A stretch of DNA of 16,027 nucleotides from Deltaproteobacteria bacterium (GCA_031279155.1 JAITJB010000279.1:1-16027); one strand, 5' to 3'; positions 8,498-15,822 are shown, counted from the first letter of the stretch. Made by a program: numbers and translations. The notes: generated from the letters alone by a model not told the origin.

Positions 8498-9955
8498 ATG
8501 ACCAACAATGGATTATGGTCACGGTGTTTGAGGTGGGCTAGAGAGCTCCATCCAGCCAGGCGCTGGAACTCGCCCCAGGGATACCATGATGTCTTGGCCA
8601 TGTGCCTACCTCTAATAGCCTCAACGACCGTCTCTTCGATAATGCTCTTTACCGACCGGCTCTTTTTGAGCCGCTACTCGGTTAACGCCATTGCCGCCTC
8701 GCTCCCAGCCGGCATCGCCTGGGTGACTATATCCTCTTTTTTTATTGGCATAGCATCTTACACCGGAGTTTTCGTAGCCCAATACGTCGGGGCCAAAAGG
8801 CCCGAAAGAGCTGCGTCCTCCCTTTGGCAGGGCCTGTACTTCAGTCTGTTCTGCGGCCTTGGTATGTCGCTTTTGTATTTTGCCAGCCCGCTGATTTTTA
8901 GTTTCGGCAACCAAAACCCTGAAATCATCGCCCTTGAATACGACTATTTCGGGCCCCTGATACTGATGAGCCCGCTAAACTTGTTTATGGTCGTCATGAG
9001 CTCTTTCATGGCCGCCTTGGGCCGGACCAAAGTCGTTATGTGGGTGAGTTTAGTCCAGACCTGTGTTAATATACCTTTAAACTACCTCTTAATTTTTGGT
9101 CTTTCTACTGGCGGTACGGTCATAATTCCTTCTATCGGGGTCTTGGGGGCCGCTTTAGCCACGGTCTTCTCCTGGCTGGTGGGAGTTACAATATACGGCT
9201 TTTTGATCTTCAATCGCCGCATGGAAAAGAGCCATGGCGTTCGATCCAATTGCCACTTTGACCGAGCCCTATTTTTACGGCTCCTAAAATTTGGCTGGCC
9301 AGGCGGGCTTCAGTTTTTCATGGAGATATTCGCCTTTGGCTTCTTTAACTTCGCTGTCTCCCGGATGGACGAACTGCAACTGGCCAGTAACAACATCGTC
9401 TTCTCCATTGAGGCTCTAAGCTACTTCCCGATGATCGGCGTAGGGCAGACCATTAGCATCCTAGTAGGTCAAGCCATTGGCCGAGGAAGCCCCATTGAGG
9501 GGGCGAGAGCTACCATAACCGGCATAGCCATAAGCACCTTTTATGTAAGCATAATGATGATGCTCTTTTTGCTTGTGCCTCATCAGCTGCTATCGATGTT
9601 TCTGGCCACTGACACGGGTCCTGATATTAGAAGCTATATTTTAAATATGGGGACGACTCTTTTAAGATATGTAGCCGTCTACAGCGCCTTTGACGGGGTT
9701 TATATCTGCTGCTTTGGGGCCATCAAGGGCTCCGGCGACGTCTGGTTTCCAATGATAGCCATGGCCTTTTGGGGCATCTTCGGCCTGATTGTCCCGATTA
9801 TGCTCCTATTTTCTCTTGGCTTAGCCAATATCCACAGTCTTTGGTTCTGCATGATTTTCTACATCCTCTGCTTGACAGCTACCGGTGTTTGGCGTTATAA
9901 ATCAGGGAAGTGGATGTCGATGAGAGTCATAGAACCGGCCTTTGGCGCAGAATAA
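8498..9955 (+). CDS. MATE family multidrug efflux transporter
   Basis: An inner-membrane antiporter of the multidrug and toxic compound extrusion family, expected to export cationic compounds in exchange for H+ or Na+. The 485 residues form about twelve hydrophobic segments in two related halves, starting after a basic N-terminal stretch of about 30 residues. Family-like stretches are LPLIASTTVSSIMLFTDRLF near the first segment, GVFVAQYVGAKRPERA after the second, and PMIGVGQTISILVGQAIGRG with the following helix in the second half. The substrate cannot be told. There is no clear ribosome binding site; a run of seven T stands directly before the ATG. QueA follows nine bases after the stop, so the two are probably co-transcribed and perhaps translationally coupled. 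Confidence 0.9.
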   Translation: MTNNGLWSRCLRWARELHPARRWNSPQGYHDVLAMCLPLIASTTVSSIMLFTDRLFLSRYSVNAIAASLPAGIAWVTISSFFIGIASYTGVFVAQYVGAKRPERAASSLWQGLYFSLFCGLGMSLLYFASPLIFSFGNQNPEIIALEYDYFGPLILMSPLNLFMVVMSSFMAALGRTKVVMWVSLVQTCVNIPLNYLLIFGLSTGGTVIIPSIGVLGAALATVFSWLVGVTIYGFLIFNRRMEKSHGVRSNCHFDRALFLRLLKFGWPGGLQFFMEIFAFGFFNFAVSRMDELQLASNNIVFSIEALSYFPMIGVGQTISILVGQAIGRGSPIEGARATITGIAISTFYVSIMMMLFLLVPHQLLSMFLATDTGPDIRSYILNMGTTLLRYVAVYSAFDGVYICCFGAIKGSGDVWFPMIAMAFWGIFGLIVPIMLLFSLGLANIHSLWFCMIFYILCLTATGVWRYKSGKWMSMRVIEPAFGAE

Positions 9956-9964
9956 AATGACCAT

Positions 9965-11020
9965 ATGGCGAATCTCGATGAATTTCAGTACCAACTGACG
10001 CCAGTTTTGATCGCCCAGGAACCGCCCCCACTGCGTGGGGGCAGTAGGCTCATGGTTGTCAGTCGTGATGGCCGGGAGCCAGTTATCAACGATTTTTCCT
10101 CATTAGAACTCTATCTCCCGCCCAAGGCCCTTTTGGTGCTCAATGACACCAGGGTTACCCCGGCTAGACTCTTAGGCCGCCGGGAAGATAGCGGCGGTAA
10201 GATAGAACTCTTGATGCTTGACCCGCCTGTTAACCAAGGCCCTGGCCCTTTTGAGTGTCTATGCCTAGGTAAACCTGGCCGCATCCTAAAACCCGGAACT
10301 AATCTCATTTTAGAGAAAGACAACCTGACCTTAAAGGCCCAAGTCGTTTGGGCCGACCCTGAAGGCCCTAACCGTCTGGTGAGGTTTTTATTCGAGGACA
10401 CCCCACGCTTGGTCTTAGAGTCCTTAGGGCATTTACCGTTACCTCCTTACATCCGTAGGCCTGACCGGCCAGAAGACTTTGACCGCTATCAAACCGTCTA
10501 CGCCAAAAGTCCGGGGGCGGTGGCCGCCCCAACCGCCGGTCTTCACTTCACTGTAAAGCATCTAGAAACTTTGCGCCGGGCAGGTTTTGAAACCGTTACC
10601 ATAACTCTGACCGTCGGGGCCGGGACCTTTGCCATGCCCACCTCAGAGCAAATTCGGGAAAAAAAGCTCCACGAAGAACAGGTGGAAGTCTCAGAGCAGG
10701 CGGTTAAAGCCGTGGAAAGAGCGCGTAACCAAGGGCGAGCAGTCGTTGCTGTGGGCACGACGGTTGCCAGGGCTCTAGAGTGGGCCTCGCTGGACGGAAA
10801 ACTGGCGGCCAAAAAAGGCAGTTGTAGTCTTTTTATCCAACCAGGAGACCAATTTAAAACTGTTGACGCCTTACTAACTAACTTTCACTTGCCAGGCTCT
10901 AGTCTGATGTATTTAGTTGGGGCCTTTTTAGGCCGCCAAAAGATTTTGTCGGCTTATGCCCTGGCCATAGATAAGGGCATGAGGTTTTGCAGTTACGGGG
11001 ATGCTATGCTCTTATTGTGA
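9965..11020 (+). CDS. queA: S-adenosylmethionine:tRNA ribosyltransferase-isomerase
   Basis: Makes epoxyqueuosine in tRNA by transferring and rearranging the ribosyl part of S-adenosylmethionine onto 7-aminomethyl-7-deazaguanine at the wobble position. The 351 residues match the family over the full length: LIAQEPPPLRGGSRL (15-29), NDTRVTPARL (60-69), LPPYIRRP (159-166), GAVAAPTAGLHFT (184-196), VGAGTF (217-222), VAVGTTVARALE (261-272), DALLTNFHLPGSSLMYLVGAF (301-321) and the terminal SYGDAMLLL. One usual histidine, in LHVGAGTF, is Thr216. The start has no strong ribosome binding site and lies nine bases after the MATE stop. Apart from the QueG-like gene, no other queuosine genes are in the window. 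Confidence 0.96.
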   Translation: MANLDEFQYQLTPVLIAQEPPPLRGGSRLMVVSRDGREPVINDFSSLELYLPPKALLVLNDTRVTPARLLGRREDSGGKIELLMLDPPVNQGPGPFECLCLGKPGRILKPGTNLILEKDNLTLKAQVVWADPEGPNRLVRFLFEDTPRLVLESLGHLPLPPYIRRPDRPEDFDRYQTVYAKSPGAVAAPTAGLHFTVKHLETLRRAGFETVTITLTVGAGTFAMPTSEQIREKKLHEEQVEVSEQAVKAVERARNQGRAVVAVGTTVARALEWASLDGKLAAKKGSCSLFIQPGDQFKTVDALLTNFHLPGSSLMYLVGAFLGRQKILSAYALAIDKGMRFCSYGDAMLLL

Positions 11021-11083
11021 GCAAAGGGTAGGGGAGACGTTTAAAAAATCCAGTTCTTAATTTAACATTAACCGGAGGCTAAG

Positions 11084-11290
11084 ATGACCGAAACATTGGA
11101 ATCCCACAATCGGCCTAGCCTATTTTGGCGTTTTCTTCAGTGATAACTAAATTTACCCCGATAAAACCACTTTTATAAACCCTCCTCAATCTTGATTTTC
11201 CTTTTATGACCTGGCCCCAAATCCGGTCATCCGTCTGGATCTTTGTTCAATTGACACTGAAAGATAAATCACAGTAAGACGGTAAATCGG
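11084..11290 (+). pseudogene. Decayed copy of the N-terminal part of the AAA-ATPase_like gene
   Basis: This stretch aligns with the first part of the intact gene at 12330. The upstream sequence, ribosome binding site and first codons are nearly identical. After a frameshift, 11107-11172 reads TIGLAYFGVFFSDN, stop, IYPDKT, against PIGIASFKRIRSKNYIYADKT. A later block at 11200-11265 reads FYDLAPNPVIRLDLCSID against DYDWAPKPVIRLSLASID. About 120 bases between these blocks, including the Walker A region, are deleted, and several stops interrupt the frames. Clear similarity fades near 11290. It is a non-functional relict of a duplicated or recombined family member. Confidence 0.8.
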
Positions 11291-11490
11291 TAAGTAAGAA
11301 AGTAATAAACGAAGAGCAAAAAGCGACCAATTTTAGGTAAAACCCTCGGTCAAAATAATATTTGTTTAAGAACGCCTATATAAAATGCTTTTCGCCGCAA
11401 AATATCTGGCCTATGAATTCCTCTTTACGGTCGAAATAGAAGCTTTGTTTTTTTTAACCAGAGCATTTTTTCCTAAAGTGATACATTTAC

Positions 11491-11554
11491 AAACCACCTT
11501 GACCCACGCTTTTTGCACCACTGGTTGGGCGGCGCGATATAGGTGGTTTTTTTT
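11491..11554 (+). terminator. Nine-base-pair stem with long loop and T-run
   Basis: AAACCACCT (11491-11499) pairs perfectly with AGGTGGTTT (11541-11549), and the T-run continues to 11554. The 41-base loop contains smaller complementary parts such as ACC-ACT-GGT and CCCA with TGGG. It could be the terminator of the queA operon or the 3' end of a small structured RNA. Confidence 0.45.
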
Positions 11555-12010
11555 GTCAGGACCTCCGTGAGAAAAATTGACCTGTTGGTGGCTAGACAAG
11601 ATATTCTTCTTATGGTCTACTCAAGGCTGGTATAAATGTATTTGCGCGTTGAATGGTCCAATCGGGCCCGCGCCCCATGGATGAGACAGTCGAAATCGCA
11701 AAGCCTTGAAAATGTCCCAAGCCATTGGCTTAATAGCGAAAAAGCCTGAAAAATCTCGATCCCGTTAACCTGCCAACGGAAACCAAAACTTCAATTGACA
11801 AGGTCACTCGTGCGGCCCGAACATCTGCCAGTAACAGTAGCTACTGGTAGTCGCTTTTGATGCAGGTTTATAAAACCTACCTATATTGGCAACTAAAAAC
11901 TCTCCCCGCTGGTGAGAAAAAATAGCCTGACAAATAACGTCCAAATAAACAGCCGTTAAGCGGAAAGTCCAATCGAAACAGCCTTGCGACTGCGATCGTC
12001 ATTTTAACTT

Positions 12011-12047
12011 AAATTTCCCCTAGCTTACGGGCAGGGGATTTATTTTT
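12011..12047 (+). terminator. Intrinsic terminator
   Basis: TCCCCT (12016-12021) pairs with AGGGGA (12033-12038), extended outward by AAAT with ATTT, and is followed by TTTATTTTT. It lies only 10 bases before the -35 box of the strong promoter at 12057, so it would insulate that promoter from upstream transcription. Confidence 0.65.
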
Positions 12048-12056
12048 GAGGGGTGC

Positions 12057-12085
12057 TTGACAGATGGGTATTTTTATTTTATAAT
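12057..12085 (+). promoter_or_regulatory. Perfect consensus sigma70 promoter
   Basis: TTGACA (12057-12062), a 17-base spacer, and TATAAT (12080-12085): all twelve bases match the consensus at the optimal distance. The predicted start near 12092 leaves about 240 untranslated bases before the AAA-ATPase_like gene. Confidence 0.8.
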
Positions 12086-12091
12086 TTCATC

Positions 12092-12329
12092 AAACGAGCA
12101 TAAACTTGCCTGAGCCGCCACGTTCGCCTAATTTCCTCAAACCAGAGTCCACAATCGTCACAACCCATGGCGGCAATGGAATCAATGTGCCAGCTTTCGA
12201 TAGTCTAAGATAAACTCGCCTTGTCAAACGAGAGCTTGAAAAAGATTAAAGGCAAATTGGCGGACAGAGGCAAATTTATATTGATTTAAAAAAAAATAAG
12301 TTTTTAATTTAACATTAACCGGAGGCTAG
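12092..12329 (+). promoter_or_regulatory. Long 5' leader of the AAA-ATPase_like gene
   Basis: GCCGCCA (12114-12120) can pair with TGGCGGC (12168-12174), and TCAAACGAG occurs twice (about 12090 and 12224). The last 30 bases, with the ribosome binding site GGAGG at 12321-12325, are repeated upstream of the pseudogene at 11055-11083. The leader may be regulatory or may hold a small RNA; no terminator separates it from the gene. Confidence 0.4.
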
Positions 12330-13976
12330 ATGACCGAAACCATGACAGACTTACCAATCGGCATAGCCAGCTTCAAACGTATCCGCAGCAAAAACTATAT
12401 TTACGCCGATAAAACCGAACTTTTATACAAACTCCTCAAACGTCGTAATCCTTTATTATTTTCCCGGCCACGTCGTTTCGGTAAAACTCTCTTAATAAGC
12501 ACTCTTGAAGCTATATTAAGAGGCCGCCGGGAGCTTTTTAAGGGACTTTGGCTTGATAAATCAGATTATGACTGGGCCCCGAAACCTGTCATCCGTCTGT
12601 CTCTGGCTTCAATTGATACTGAAAGCGTTAGTACGGTAAAAAGCGATTTAATTTTTAAAGTCAAAGCTATCGCTAAGTCAGAAGGCCTATTCATCCGTGG
12701 CGAGACGCCAGGTAGATTATTTTCATCCCTTCTCAAAAGACTTTACGACAAATACCATTGCGATGTTGCAGTTTTGATAGATGAATATGACGCGCCTATT
12801 TTAAATAAAATCGAAAAGCCTGAGCTTGCTGAAGAAATAAGAGATACTCTAAAAAAGTTCTATCTCGTCCTCAAAGACGAAGAAAGAATTAGGGGTTTTA
12901 CCTTGATCACCGGGATCACCTTGGTCGGCGGGGTCGTCAAGAACGCCAATTCCTTTAATTCTCCTGGTTTAAATAACCTCTATGATTTGACCCTTAAACC
13001 AGAGTATTCAACTATCTGCGGTTTTACGATAGAAGAATTTGACTCGTTATTTTCCAAGCACATGGAGGCCATGCTAGTTCAGTTTAAAGCCGATGGAATA
13101 ATGCCAAAGGAGGCCACCTTAACCGACATAAGGCAACTAATCCTAAATTACTATGACGGCTACTCCTGGGACGGCCAAACGAGTGTCTTAAACCCGTGGT
13201 CCATCCTTAACGCTTTTAAGGTAAAGATGCTCGGGAACTATTGGTGGCAAACAGGTGGAGTTCCAAGTTTTCTGAAGCAATTAGTTCATTCCGGCGATAT
13301 CAGTTTTAGCCACTCTAATTCCGAGGTCTCTATTACCAATTCGTGCAACGTACTTGAGCTAGGCGATCAACTAGAGCCAACGCCTGTTTTGTTCCAAAGC
13401 GGTTATCTCACGGTAGAGCGAGTTAAAAAAAATATAAGTAGCGCATATTATTTTCTAAAAATACCAAATATAGAAGTTAGAGTTTTTCTTATACATATTG
13501 TATTATCTTTAGAACAAATTATTAACCCTTTACGCGCCATGAAACAAGCCGAAGCCATGCTTAATTCCCTAATAAATCTAGAGTCAAAGGGTTTTGAAGA
13601 TTCTTTCATGGCTTTTATCGGGTGTTTTTACCCAAATGACTCTGCAAAAAATAAGGAAGAGAAGGGGTATTTTCAAAGGCTATTACAAGCTGCCGTGCTT
13701 TTGGTGTGTGCGAATATCGAAATCGAATTGGAAGCTGCCGACGAACAGCATGGCGGCAAAAACGAGCAGTATGACGGTAATTTTGATCCGTACAATGATC
13801 GGAAATTTATATTAAAATATAGAGAAGCCGGGCAGGATGCCTACAGGCTCGCCACCTTGGTTATCGAAGGCCAGATGCCGTTTAGCCAACAGAGGCAAGT
13901 TTATGTTGAGTTTAAAAAAGAACAGCAAATCAAAAAAGCTAAGCGTAGAGCCAATAAGCGGCAAATCGGGCCCTAA
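12330..13976 (+). CDS. AAA-ATPase_like protein with degenerate PD-(D/E)XK nuclease region
   Basis: A 548-residue protein of the AAA-ATPase_like family (often followed by a PDDEXK_9-type nuclease domain), of unknown biological role. The nucleotide-binding loop is SRPRRFGKT (45-53), the Walker B stretch VAVLIDEYDAPI (146-157), followed by LITGIT (192-197) and the family segments GLNNLYDLTL (213-222) and YYDGYSWDGQTSVLNPWS (274-291). The C-terminal region should carry a GRxD strand and an ExK strand; here they read NDRKFILKY (489-497) and VIEGQM (511-516), so catalytic residues seem lost. The end is a short, very basic tail. Residues about 365-395 are encoded by an unusually AT-rich patch (13425-13525). 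GGAGG stands four bases before the ATG. A decayed relative lies 1.2 kb upstream. Confidence 0.85.
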   Translation: MTETMTDLPIGIASFKRIRSKNYIYADKTELLYKLLKRRNPLLFSRPRRFGKTLLISTLEAILRGRRELFKGLWLDKSDYDWAPKPVIRLSLASIDTESVSTVKSDLIFKVKAIAKSEGLFIRGETPGRLFSSLLKRLYDKYHCDVAVLIDEYDAPILNKIEKPELAEEIRDTLKKFYLVLKDEERIRGFTLITGITLVGGVVKNANSFNSPGLNNLYDLTLKPEYSTICGFTIEEFDSLFSKHMEAMLVQFKADGIMPKEATLTDIRQLILNYYDGYSWDGQTSVLNPWSILNAFKVKMLGNYWWQTGGVPSFLKQLVHSGDISFSHSNSEVSITNSCNVLELGDQLEPTPVLFQSGYLTVERVKKNISSAYYFLKIPNIEVRVFLIHIVLSLEQIINPLRAMKQAEAMLNSLINLESKGFEDSFMAFIGCFYPNDSAKNKEEKGYFQRLLQAAVLLVCANIEIELEAADEQHGGKNEQYDGNFDPYNDRKFILKYREAGQDAYRLATLVIEGQMPFSQQRQVYVEFKKEQQIKKAKRRANKRQIGP

Positions 13977-14144
13977 AACGGCCTAAAAAATTGTCCGATA
14001 ATGATGATTATGTAAACTAGAGTATACCGATAAATCACTCTCTCATTCGGCCTCCAATCCCACGCTCTTAGTCAGACCTACCTTTAATAAAGAAGCCCTC
14101 TAATATCCCTCAGGCCTTCAGTTTCTTTATGTTTATTCTTATGT

Positions 14145-14277
14145 GGATATGCGCCATTTGCCATCCTCCCCTACTAGCCTAAAGTCCGGGAATTTCTACC
14201 AGACCCTAAAGGGAAGCTCTCCTGACAGTCACTTCGGCGAGTTTTCTTTTTATAGGCTAGCCTTAGGCGCCATATCC
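14145..14277. repeat. Nested imperfect inverted repeat
   Basis: The outer arms are GGATATGCGCC (14145-14155) and GGCGCCATATCC (14266-14277), complementary apart from one extra base. The inner arms CTAGCCTA (14174-14181) and TAGGCTAG (14253-14260) are perfectly complementary. The interior of about 70 bases includes CCC-TAAA-GGG. It could be a structured RNA or a small non-autonomous element. Confidence 0.5.
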
Positions 14278-14317
14278 ATGAAGTCTTAGCAGCGTTAAGC
14301 CTGGACCCAAATTTTTT

Positions 14318-14369
14318 AGAAAAAAAATCCACCACTACTGCTGTCGATAAGAACCATGCAGCGTGGTGG
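14318..14369 (-). terminator. Minus-strand intrinsic terminator downstream of the Rpn-type gene
   Basis: CCACCAC (14329-14335) pairs with GTGGTGG (14363-14369), and an inner GCTG (14340-14343) pairs with CAGC (14359-14362) after a three-base bulge. Read on the minus strand the stem is followed at once by ATTTTTTTTC. It is the first strong stop signal after the minus-strand gene ending at 14745. Confidence 0.6.
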
Positions 14370-14744
14370 TAGTGGCAAATTTGCGTATTAAAAATATATC
14401 AAAATCAGCGAAAGGAACAATCAAAGAGCCAAGGGAAAACCTCACTGCGAAAAGCGAGCTTTACCGTTCCATACTGGCTCAGGGCGGCGTCATATTTTTG
14501 ACAATTTAAGGGTAACCGCTAGACAAAGGATAAATTATTGTTTGTAACGCTGCATAGTTGGCGTTATGAATTTTTTAGCGCCGCCTTAGCCGGCTTTTTG
14601 CTCGTGTACAGGCCATGGCGCTCAAAGCCAAAATACGAAACGAGAACTCCCCAGGCAATCTTCAAATATGTGGGTCAGGTAGGTCGATACTGACATTAGG
14701 ACAGTGACCCTAAGGCCCCTCCTACCCGATATCGCGCTCGGCCT

Positions 14745-15410
14745 TCAGGTAGCTTTCTTTAATTCTTGCTGTAATGAAAGTATGGTTTTTTCGTCTAATT
14801 CTGTGCCTTTCATGACCGTTTCGATAGATACACCTAATGCGAGAAAGTTGCGGGCAATTTTTTTTCTGCTTTCTTCTCTACCTATTTCTCTACCTATTTC
14901 TCTACCTATTTCTCTACCTATTTCTCTGCCTATCGAAATGCCTTTTTTTGTGGCCTTTTCTGTCGTAGATAGTTTTAAGCGTTTGAGTTCCATACCGTAC
15001 GCACTCCTTAATGACTCGGGTAACCTGGGGTCTTTCAGCCAGAATATCCCTTTGCAGAGCTCAAGAATATAACTTTTCTCTTCGTCAGTATACTCGGAGT
15101 TGTTAGCTAAAGTCAAGAATTCCATTGCGTATTTTTCCCGCAATTCCTGGTCATCATCGCACTCCTGCGCCCTGTACCCAACGTAAAGTGCTAGTGCGAT
15201 AGGACGTTTGCCCCGGCGCAGTCTCTCAATGTTAGAACTCATAAAATGAAATAATGATCTGAAATATAACTTGCCCTTAAGACATAAGCAGGTTTCGTAA
15301 GAAAGTTTCACGCTCTTAGAGTTGTCTTTAAATAATATGAAGGTTAGCGGTATTGTCATGCCAGTCTCTCTCTTGGTGCTCTGAAGCCTACGCATTTGTG
15401 TGTATGCCAA
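14745..15410 (-). CDS. Rpn family (recombination-promoting nuclease) C-terminal part, nuclease domain absent
   Basis: The C-terminal half has the look of Rpn/PD-(D/E)XK transposase-like proteins: the acidic, helical YTDEEKSYILELCKGIF followed by KKG-type sequence, a tandem run of four GREI units plus GREE, then ARNFLALGVSIETVMKGTEL and a coiled end. The usual N-terminal nuclease domain with its acidic and ExK motifs is not present. The first 40-60 residues of the 221-residue frame resemble nothing certain and may be intron-derived. The first codon is TTG; later ATGs at about 15359 and 15239 are possible, none with a strong ribosome binding site. In known Rpn systems the C-terminal part is also translated separately and blocks the full-length toxin, and its helix carries four-residue repeats of variable number. 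Here it is either a truncated relic or a free-standing inhibitor. Confidence 0.6.
   Translation of the reverse strand: MAYTQMRRLQSTKRETGMTIPLTFILFKDNSKSVKLSYETCLCLKGKLYFRSLFHFMSSNIERLRRGKRPIALALYVGYRAQECDDDQELREKYAMEFLTLANNSEYTDEEKSYILELCKGIFWLKDPRLPESLRSAYGMELKRLKLSTTEKATKKGISIGREIGREIGREIGREIGREESRKKIARNFLALGVSIETVMKGTELDEKTILSLQQELKKAT
14876..14935 (-). repeat. 12-base tandem repeat encoding GREI units
   Basis: CTCTACCTATTT occurs four times without a change (14876-14923), followed by a degenerate fifth copy CTCTGCCTATCG. The length is a multiple of three, so gain or loss of a unit changes the protein by exactly four residues and keeps the frame. The identical copies suggest recent expansion. 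Confidence 0.95.
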
Positions 15411-15419
15411 GAGTTAGAA

Positions 15420-15665
15420 TTACCCATGCTCTATGTCTGTGACCCCCTTCCCTAAACGGCCTTTAGCCCATCGCTGATTGTTTGGTCTCATCCTTGGTAG
15501 TATTATGAGGTCATCCGACTTCTCCAGACCGTTCATGCTGGTGTTATTAGCTTTAGGCTTTCTCTGTCTTTGGCCGGTCGTCTCCTCAGGGAGCTTTAGC
15601 AAGTTCACTGTCCCCGTTGGCAGAATTTACTATCTTAACAAACAAAGCCATATCACAGACTGCCC
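15420..15665 (-). mobile_element. Group II intron remnant (region around the start of the intron-encoded protein)
   Basis: On the minus strand, the bases leading to ACAGTGAAC (15611-15603) and the frame after it resemble the segment just before and at the start of the reverse transcriptase/maturase frame in bacterial group II introns. The 62-residue frame contains EETTGQ, then NNTSMNG, EKSDDLII and MRPNN, in the order and spacing I recall for that segment. It ends in stops at 15420 and 15414. No reverse transcriptase domain follows; instead the same frame reopens as the Rpn-type fragment. It is therefore a truncated intron. The recognition is from memory of family members and was not searched. 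Confidence 0.55.
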
Positions 15666-15720
15666 TAACTTTATGGGCGCAACTGCGGGGGTTTAGGTGG
15701 AGGGAAAGCCCAGGCCCTTA

Positions 15721-15822
15721 CTTTAGGGGGATCTCGGGACGTATGGGATAGTGTGGAGGGTTCGCCGTAAGGACGCTTCTGGCTCCCGAGAAATCACCCT
15801 AGAAGCCCTAGTTACCCTAAAG
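15721..15822. repeat. Long imperfect stem structure
   Basis: CTCGGGA (15733-15739) pairs perfectly with TCCCGAG (15784-15790). Outside it TAGGGGGAT (15724-15732) pairs with ATCACCCTA (15793-15801) with one mismatch. CTTTAGGG (15721-15728) can alternatively pair with CCCTAAAG (15815-15822). It has the form of a structured RNA, perhaps a domain of the adjacent intron remnant. Confidence 0.45.

Larger units (their letters stand above)
11291..12056. other. Intergenic region without recognisable gene
   Basis: No convincing coding sequence is seen. Short open frames of about 60 residues at 11385-11570 (+) and 11411-11599 (-) overlap on opposite strands, lack good start signals and resemble nothing known. 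The region contains the two hairpin structures listed at 11491 and 12011. It may include further unrecognisable decay of the adjacent pseudogene. Confidence 0.5.
13977..14744. other. Intergenic region with inverted repeats, no gene seen
   Basis: No plausible coding sequence is visible on either strand. The region holds a nested inverted repeat at 14145-14277 and a minus-strand terminator at 14318-14369, both listed separately. A further hairpin TAACGC-N10-GCGTTA (14545-14566) is followed by TGAA and six T and may be a weak plus-strand terminator. Confidence 0.6.

Noticed and set aside
10025..10041. Perfect hairpin CCCCCA-CTGCG-TGGGGG inside queA
   Set aside because: It encodes the normal conserved PPPLRGGSR segment of QueA with the usual length, so it is most simply codon coincidence.
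11385..11570. 61-residue plus-strand frame, with a 62-residue frame opposite it
   Set aside because: No ribosome binding site, no recognisable motif, overlaps a terminator-like hairpin, and the two frames shadow each other in a low-complexity region.
12136..12200. Possible further remnants of the ATPase gene (AAACCAGAGT, CATGGCGGCAA) in the leader
   Set aside because: Only about ten-base matches in the wrong order, not enough to claim homology.
8437..14318. Identical 14-mer ACCCAAATTTTTTA at 8437-8450 and 14305-14318
   Set aside because: Short and low in complexity, with flanks that do not match; chance or a common terminator-like sequence is enough to explain it.
15478..15696. 72-residue plus-strand frame with a hydrophobic stretch that looks like a membrane segment
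   Set aside because: It is the antisense of the intron-like frame, starts at TTG without a ribosome binding site, and its hydrophobicity follows from the opposite strand's sequence.
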